From Flavobacterium sp. TAB 87 (GTDB taxonomy: Bacteria; Bacteroidota; Bacteroidia; Flavobacteriales; Flavobacteriaceae), in the NCBI RefSeq assembly GCF_001529295.1, contig NZ_LLWK01000038.1:62001-126000 (forward strand): a DNA stretch of 64,000 nt, in the 5' to 3' direction. A program made the position numbers and the translations under genes. Shown here one piece after another: positions 60,453-64,000 of the stretch (position 1 is its first letter; the number at the start of each line of letters is the position of its first letter). Below the pieces are notes generated by a model. It was not told where the DNA came from, searched no databases, and was given only the letters and a program-made list of their open reading frames with translations.

Positions 60453-61802
60453 TTATTCTTGTAATGGTTTCATTTTAAATGTATCCATAAAAGCAGTTGT
60501 ATAATCTCCCTCTATATATTTTGGATCATCCATTAATTGTCTGTGAAAAGGTATTGTTGTTTTTACTCCTTCGATAACGAATTCGTCTAAAGCTCTTCTC
60601 ATTTTACTAATTGCTTCTTCTCTTGACTGTGCCGTTGTAATCAACTTAGCAATCATCGAATCGTAATTAGAAGGAATAGTATATCCTGAATAAACGTGCG
60701 TATCTAAACGAACTCCATGTCCACCTGGCATATGCAAAGTAGTTATTTTTCCTGGAGAAGGGCGAAAATCATTATATGGATCTTCGGCGTTGATACGACA
60801 TTCAATTGCGTGTAATTCTGGCAAATAGTTTTTACCTGAAATCGGAATTCCAGCTGCAACCATAATTTGTTCGCGAATTAAATCGTAATCAATAACTTGT
60901 TCTGTAATTGGGTGCTCTACCTGAATACGAGTATTCATTTCCATAAAATAGAAATTACGGTGTTTATCAACCAAAAACTCTACTGTACCTGCGCCTTCAT
61001 ATTTAATAAATTCTGCAGCTTTAACTGCTGCATCACCCATTTTCTGACGCAATTCGTCAGTCATAAAAGGGGATGGTGTTTCTTCTGTCAATTTTTGGTG
61101 ACGGCGTTGCACTGAACAATCTCTTTCAGAAAGATGACATGCTTTACCATACGCATCTCCAACAACTTGAATTTCGATATGTCTTGGTTCTTCAATTAAT
61201 TTCTCCAAGTACATTCCGTCATTTCCAAAAGCAGCGGCAGATTCTTGACGTGCTGACTCCCAAGCTTTCAATAAATCTTCTTGTTTCCAAACTGCACGCA
61301 TTCCTTTTCCACCACCACCAGCAGTTGCTTTAAGCATTACTGGATAGCCAAATTCGCCTGCAATTTGTTCTGCTTGTTCGTAGGATTCTAAAATTCCATC
61401 AGAACCTGGCACGCAAGGAACTCCTGCAGCTTTCATGGTTGCTTTAGCCGAAGCTTTATCGCCCATTCTATCAATCATTTCTGGAGCTGCACCAATAAAT
61501 TTGATCCCGTGCTCTTGACAAATTTTTGAAAATTTAGAGTTTTCAGATAAAAATCCGTACCCTGGATGTATTGCATCTGCATTGGTAATTTCGGCAGCAG
61601 CAATAATATTTGACATTTTCAAATACGACAAATTACTTGGCGGAGGTCCAATACAAACGGCCTCATCTGCAAATTTCACGTGTAAACTTTCTGCATCTGC
61701 GGTAGAGTAAACGGCAACCGTTTTGATTCCCATTTCTTTACACGTACGAATAACACGAAGCGCAATTTCACCTCTATTTGCTATTAATATTTTTTTAAAC
61801 AT
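60453..61802 (-). CDS. accC: Acetyl-CoA carboxylase, biotin carboxylase subunit
   Basis: The 449-residue ATP-grasp enzyme carboxylates the biotin on AccB in the first step of fatty-acid synthesis. Motifs: [18 protein letters not shown] (1-20), [10 protein letters not shown], the glycine loop [14 protein letters not shown], the metal-binding [14 protein letters not shown] and RINAEDP. Full length with no truncation. It follows accB with a 92-bp repeat-rich gap and ends at a strong terminator. Confidence 0.97.
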   Translation of the reverse strand: MFKKILIANRGEIALRVIRTCKEMGIKTVAVYSTADAESLHVKFADEAVCIGPPPSNLSYLKMSNIIAAAEITNADAIHPGYGFLSENSKFSKICQEHGIKFIGAAPEMIDRMGDKASAKATMKAAGVPCVPGSDGILESYEQAEQIAGEFGYPVMLKATAGGGGKGMRAVWKQEDLLKAWESARQESAAAFGNDGMYLEKLIEEPRHIEIQVVGDAYGKACHLSERDCSVQRRHQKLTEETPSPFMTDELRQKMGDAAVKAAEFIKYEGAGTVEFLVDKHRNFYFMEMNTRIQVEHPITEQVIDYDLIREQIMVAAGIPISGKNYLPELHAIECRINAEDPYNDFRPSPGKITTLHMPGGHGVRLDTHVYSGYTIPSNYDSMIAKLITTAQSREEAISKMRRALDEFVIEGVKTTIPFHRQLMDDPKYIEGDYTTAFMDTFKMKPLQE

Positions 61803-61807
61803 CTTTT

Positions 61808-61890
61808 TTGAGTTATGAGTTATGAGTTATGAAGTTTTTAAAATTATGATTGATCAATTCAATTCATAATTTATAATTCATAATTGATAA
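61808..61890. repeat. AT-rich short repeats between accB and accC
   Basis: Three tandem copies of AGTTATG (61811-61831) and, about 40 bp away, TTCATAATTTATAATTCATAAT. The two parts are partly complementary (TTATGAA with TTCATAA), so the accB-accC message could fold into an imperfect hairpin in this spacer. Confidence 0.6.
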
Positions 61891-61894
61891 ATAA

Positions 61895-62368
61895 TTAAGA
61901 TGGATCTACTAAAAATAATGGTTGATCGAATTCTACAGGAGACATATCATCTACTAAAATCTTAACAATTTTACCTGAAACTTCAGATTCGATTTCGTTA
62001 AATAATTTCATTGCTTCAATTACGCAGAGTACGTCACCAGTTCCAATTGAAGTTCCTACTTCAATAAAAGAAGGTTTATCTGGAGATGGTTTTCTATAAA
62101 AAGTACCAATAATTGGAGATTTGATCGTGATGTATTTAGAATCTTCTGTTGGTGCTGCTGCTACTGGAGCCGCAACAACTGGCGCTGCCATTTGAGATGG
62201 TGCAGCTTGCATTGGCAACTGCTGTACATACGTACTTTCTGTTGTTCCACCGCCGCCTTCAATAGTTGATCTAATGGTAATTTTCACATCATCCATTTCT
62301 AACTTTACCTCAGCAACTCCCGAATTTGCTACAAATTTAATTAGGCTTTGAATTTCTTTTAAATCCAT
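61895..62368 (-). CDS. accB: Acetyl-CoA carboxylase, biotin carboxyl carrier protein
   Basis: A 157-residue carrier protein. The N-terminal helix MDLKEIQSLIKFVANSGVAEVKLE is typical; an Ala/Pro-rich linker (70-92) leads to the biotinyl domain, where biotin is attached to Lys121 in VIEAMKLFNEIE. It moves carboxyl groups from AccC to the transferase. It lies 24 bp after fabH, so they are probably cotranscribed. Confidence 0.96.
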   Translation of the reverse strand: MDLKEIQSLIKFVANSGVAEVKLEMDDVKITIRSTIEGGGGTTESTYVQQLPMQAAPSQMAAPVVAAPVAAAPTEDSKYITIKSPIIGTFYRKPSPDKPSFIEVGTSIGTGDVLCVIEAMKLFNEIESEVSGKIVKILVDDMSPVEFDQPLFLVDPS

Positions 62369-62392
62369 AATGATTTCTTTTTAGTTTAATTT

Positions 62393-63391
62393 CTATTTTG
62401 TGTCGTATGCCCATTTTAAGTAAATAGATCCCCAAGTGAATCCACCACCAAATGCAGCAAAAATAACATTATCTCCTTTTTTAAATAAATGTTCGAAATC
62501 AGCCAAAACTAAAGGCAAAGTTGCCGATGTAGTATTACCGTATTTTTCGATATTCATTAAAACTTTTGAATCTTCTAAGTTCATTCGACTAGCAGTTGCA
62601 TCAATGATGCGTTTATTAGCTTGATGTGGTACTAACCAATTTACGTCTTCATTGGTCAAATTATTTCTTTTCAAAATTAATTCGCTCGCGTCAGCCATAT
62701 TTGTAACAGCAAATTTAAATACGGTTTTACCATCTTGCATAATGTTATGCTGATTGTTTTTAATCGTCTCTAGAGATGTTGGAACTAACGAGCCTCCTGC
62801 TGGAATTTTTAAGAAGTCTCTACCAACAGCATCGCTTCTTAAGTACTCATCTTGCAAACCTAAGCCTTCATAATTGGGTTCAAACAATGCCGCTCCTGCA
62901 CCATCTCCAAAAATAATACAAGTAGAACGGTCGGTATAATCAACAATGGAAGACATTTTATCTGCTCCAATTACTAATATTTTTTTGTATCTCCCTGATT
63001 GAATGTAGGCTGCCGCTGTAGACATTCCGTATAAAAAACTAGAACAAGCAGCTTGTAAATCGTAAGCGAAAGCATTAGTTGCTCCAATTGCAGACGCTAC
63101 GTAAACGCCTGTTGCAGCTACCGGCATATCTGCTGTCGCAGTAGCCATAATAACCATATCGATTTCTAGTGGATCGATGTTGCCTTTTCTCATTAAGTCT
63201 TCCGCAGCTTTTATAGCAAGGTATGAGGTCCCTTTATCGGCGTCCTTAAGAATTCTTCTTTCTTTAATTCCCGTACGAGAGGTAATCCACTCGTCATTGG
63301 TATCTACCATGGCTTCGAGAGCTTTGTTGGTAAGAACAAAGTCTGGAACATATGATCCAACAGCGGTTATTGCGGCTGTGATTGTGTTCAT
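62393..63391 (-). CDS. fabH: 3-oxoacyl-ACP synthase III
   Basis: The 332-residue condensing enzyme starts fatty-acid chains from an acyl-CoA and malonyl-ACP. The catalytic triad is visible: Cys116 in DLQAACSSFLYG, His in WLVPHQANKRI and Asn in KYGNTSATLP. It is the first gene of fabH-accB-accC, behind a perfect -7 box that is overlapped upstream by a 7-bp-arm palindrome. The preceding rpmF gene has its own terminator. Confidence 0.96.
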   Translation of the reverse strand: MNTITAAITAVGSYVPDFVLTNKALEAMVDTNDEWITSRTGIKERRILKDADKGTSYLAIKAAEDLMRKGNIDPLEIDMVIMATATADMPVAATGVYVASAIGATNAFAYDLQAACSSFLYGMSTAAAYIQSGRYKKILVIGADKMSSIVDYTDRSTCIIFGDGAGAALFEPNYEGLGLQDEYLRSDAVGRDFLKIPAGGSLVPTSLETIKNNQHNIMQDGKTVFKFAVTNMADASELILKRNNLTNEDVNWLVPHQANKRIIDATASRMNLEDSKVLMNIEKYGNTTSATLPLVLADFEHLFKKGDNVIFAAFGGGFTWGSIYLKWAYDTK

Positions 63392-63468
63392 TATATTCTA
63401 TTATTTCTCTTCAAATAAAGCGCTATTTGAAAAATTTTTCAAAGACTTGAAAATTACAAAAAAAAATC

Positions 63469-63476
63469 CAAACGTA
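63469..63476 (-). promoter_or_regulatory. -7 box of fabH-accB-accC
   Basis: TACGTTTG on the minus strand is a perfect TAnnTTTG match, 77 bp before the fabH ATG. Confidence 0.6.
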
Positions 63477-63486
63477 TTGTCAGCTA

Positions 63487-63504
63487 TTTCCTTAAAAAAG
63501 GAAA
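63487..63504. promoter_or_regulatory. Palindrome at the -33 position of the fabH promoter
   Basis: TTTCCTT-AAAA-AAGGAAA is a perfect palindrome with 7-bp arms. Its centre lies about 20 bp upstream of the -7 box, where the -33 element would be. That placement suggests an operator for a regulator of fatty-acid synthesis; no regulator is identified. Confidence 0.45.
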
Positions 63505-63518
63505 GTTATACGAAACAA

Positions 63519-63543
63519 AAAAAACTCTCACATAGTGAGAGTT
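63519..63543 (-). terminator. Terminator between rpmF and fabH
   Basis: A perfect 9-bp stem, AACTCTCAC paired with GTGAGAGTT around a 3-nt loop, followed on the minus strand by a T run. It ends or attenuates the DUF177-rpmF transcript. Confidence 0.85.
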
Positions 63544-63566
63544 CTAATATCATTCGCTAAAATGTA

Positions 63567-63761
63567 TTAAGCAACCGCTTGTGATTTATCAATCACAACT
63601 TGCCCTCTGTAGTACATTTTACCTTCATGCCAGTAAGCTCTATGGTATAAATGCGCTTCTCCAGTAATAGGACATGTAGCGATTTGAGCTACAGTAGCTT
63701 TATAATGTGTTCTTCTCTTATCTCTTCTTGTTTTCGAGATTTTTCTCTTTGGATGTGCCAT
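63567..63761 (-). CDS. rpmF: 50S ribosomal protein L32
   Basis: A 64-residue L32 with the diagnostic basic start [21 protein letters not shown] and a Cys in [16 protein letters not shown]. The full set of four zinc Cys is not present, so it is a zinc-poor form. It lies 9 bp downstream of the DUF177 gene, the pairing conserved in most bacteria. Confidence 0.95.
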   Translation of the reverse strand: MAHPKRKISKTRRDKRRTHYKATVAQIATCPITGEAHLYHRAYWHEGKMYYRGQVVIDKSQAVA

Positions 63762-63770
63762 TTTACTATA

Positions 63771-64000
63771 TTATTTATCCGTTAATAGTTTCTTTAATTT
63801 GTCCCAACGTGGGTCAATATCTTCTTCGTTTGTACTCTCTTCTTTTTGTTCTTTTACTGTTAATTCAGCTAGCTTATCGAGTACGTCGCTTTGCAATGTA
63901 CCATCTTTAATACCAGTATGAATTCGTTTCTGAGGAACCGACAATACAATCATTTCATAAATGTATTGCATAACATCCAGTTCAAATTCGCCATGAGGTA
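63771..64000 (-). CDS. DUF177 (YceD-family) protein, 5' end outside the window
   Basis: The frame is open to the right edge and ends at 63771. The visible 75 or so residues read PHGEFELDVMQYIYEMIVLSVPQKRIH and then an acidic stretch ending DIDPRWDKLKKLL, the typical C-terminal half of DUF177/YceD proteins. Members lie next to rpmF and are linked to 23S rRNA accumulation in some organisms. The ATG at 63971 is internal, not the start, because conserved residues continue upstream of it. Confidence 0.88.
   Translation of the reverse strand, partial: PHGEFELDVMQYIYEMIVLSVPQKRIHTGIKDGTLQSDVLDKLAELTVKEQKEESTNEEDIDPRWDKLKKLLTDK

Overview
This window is a stretch of chromosome from a low-GC member of the Bacteroidota, most probably the genus Flavobacterium or a close relative. 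The evidence is the gene content (a type IX secretion sorting-domain protein, a SusC-like TonB receptor, DUF4271, DUF4296, DUF3098 and DUF5686 proteins), many Bacteroidota-type -7 boxes (TAnnTTTG), and gene neighbourhoods such as ftsX-DUF3098-uppP-truB and DUF177-rpmF-fabH-accB-accC. I see no prophage, CRISPR array, rRNA operon or intact insertion sequence. The genes are dense, and several convergent pairs overlap at their 3' ends.

1-9.6 kb looks like a phosphate-response locus. It holds decayed pstB and phoU remnants, an OprO/P-type porin, a PhoR-like kinase with its PhoB-like regulator, a TonB-dependent receptor, a large surface lipoprotein and a very small T9SS-sorted protein. Upstream of the porin, the receptor and the lipoprotein I find hexamers resembling TAACA repeated every 11 bp. 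In all three cases the series ends exactly 9 nt before a -7-like box, so this is a candidate Pho operator.

9.6-34 kb is mostly housekeeping: an orphan LuxE-like enzyme, tyrS, an epimerase, pyrC, a dolichol-phosphate-mannose-synthase-like transferase, hemD, a YugP-type protease, leuS, ftsX-DUF3098-uppP-truB, pyrH-frr, a DUF5686 outer-membrane protein, an SMR exporter, an MMPL/RND transporter and an MscS channel. A structured intergenic RNA element (probably flavo-1) lies before asnS.

34-54.6 kb carries asnS, rpoN, tdk, a repeat-containing acidic protein, rsmI ending in a GAA microsatellite and translationally coupled to an amine oxidase and a HopJ-family protein, recJ, an MFS transporter, a sulfurtransferase, a GT9 glycosyltransferase, an LpxH-like hydrolase, queD, an enoyl-CoA hydratase, tRNA-Ala(GGC), a dicarboxylate symporter, an LpxR-like protein, mtgA and an S9 peptidase.

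54.7-60.4 kb is the most system-like region. A hybrid kinase (HK-REC-HPt) converges on an NtrC-type sigma-54 activator, followed by five tandem secreted PepSY-like paralogues. Upstream of the array are a near-consensus -24/-12 sigma-54 promoter and paired repeats about 120 bp further up. I infer a phosphorelay-controlled envelope response module. The window ends in the fatty-acid operon accC-accB-fabH behind rpmF and a truncated DUF177 gene.
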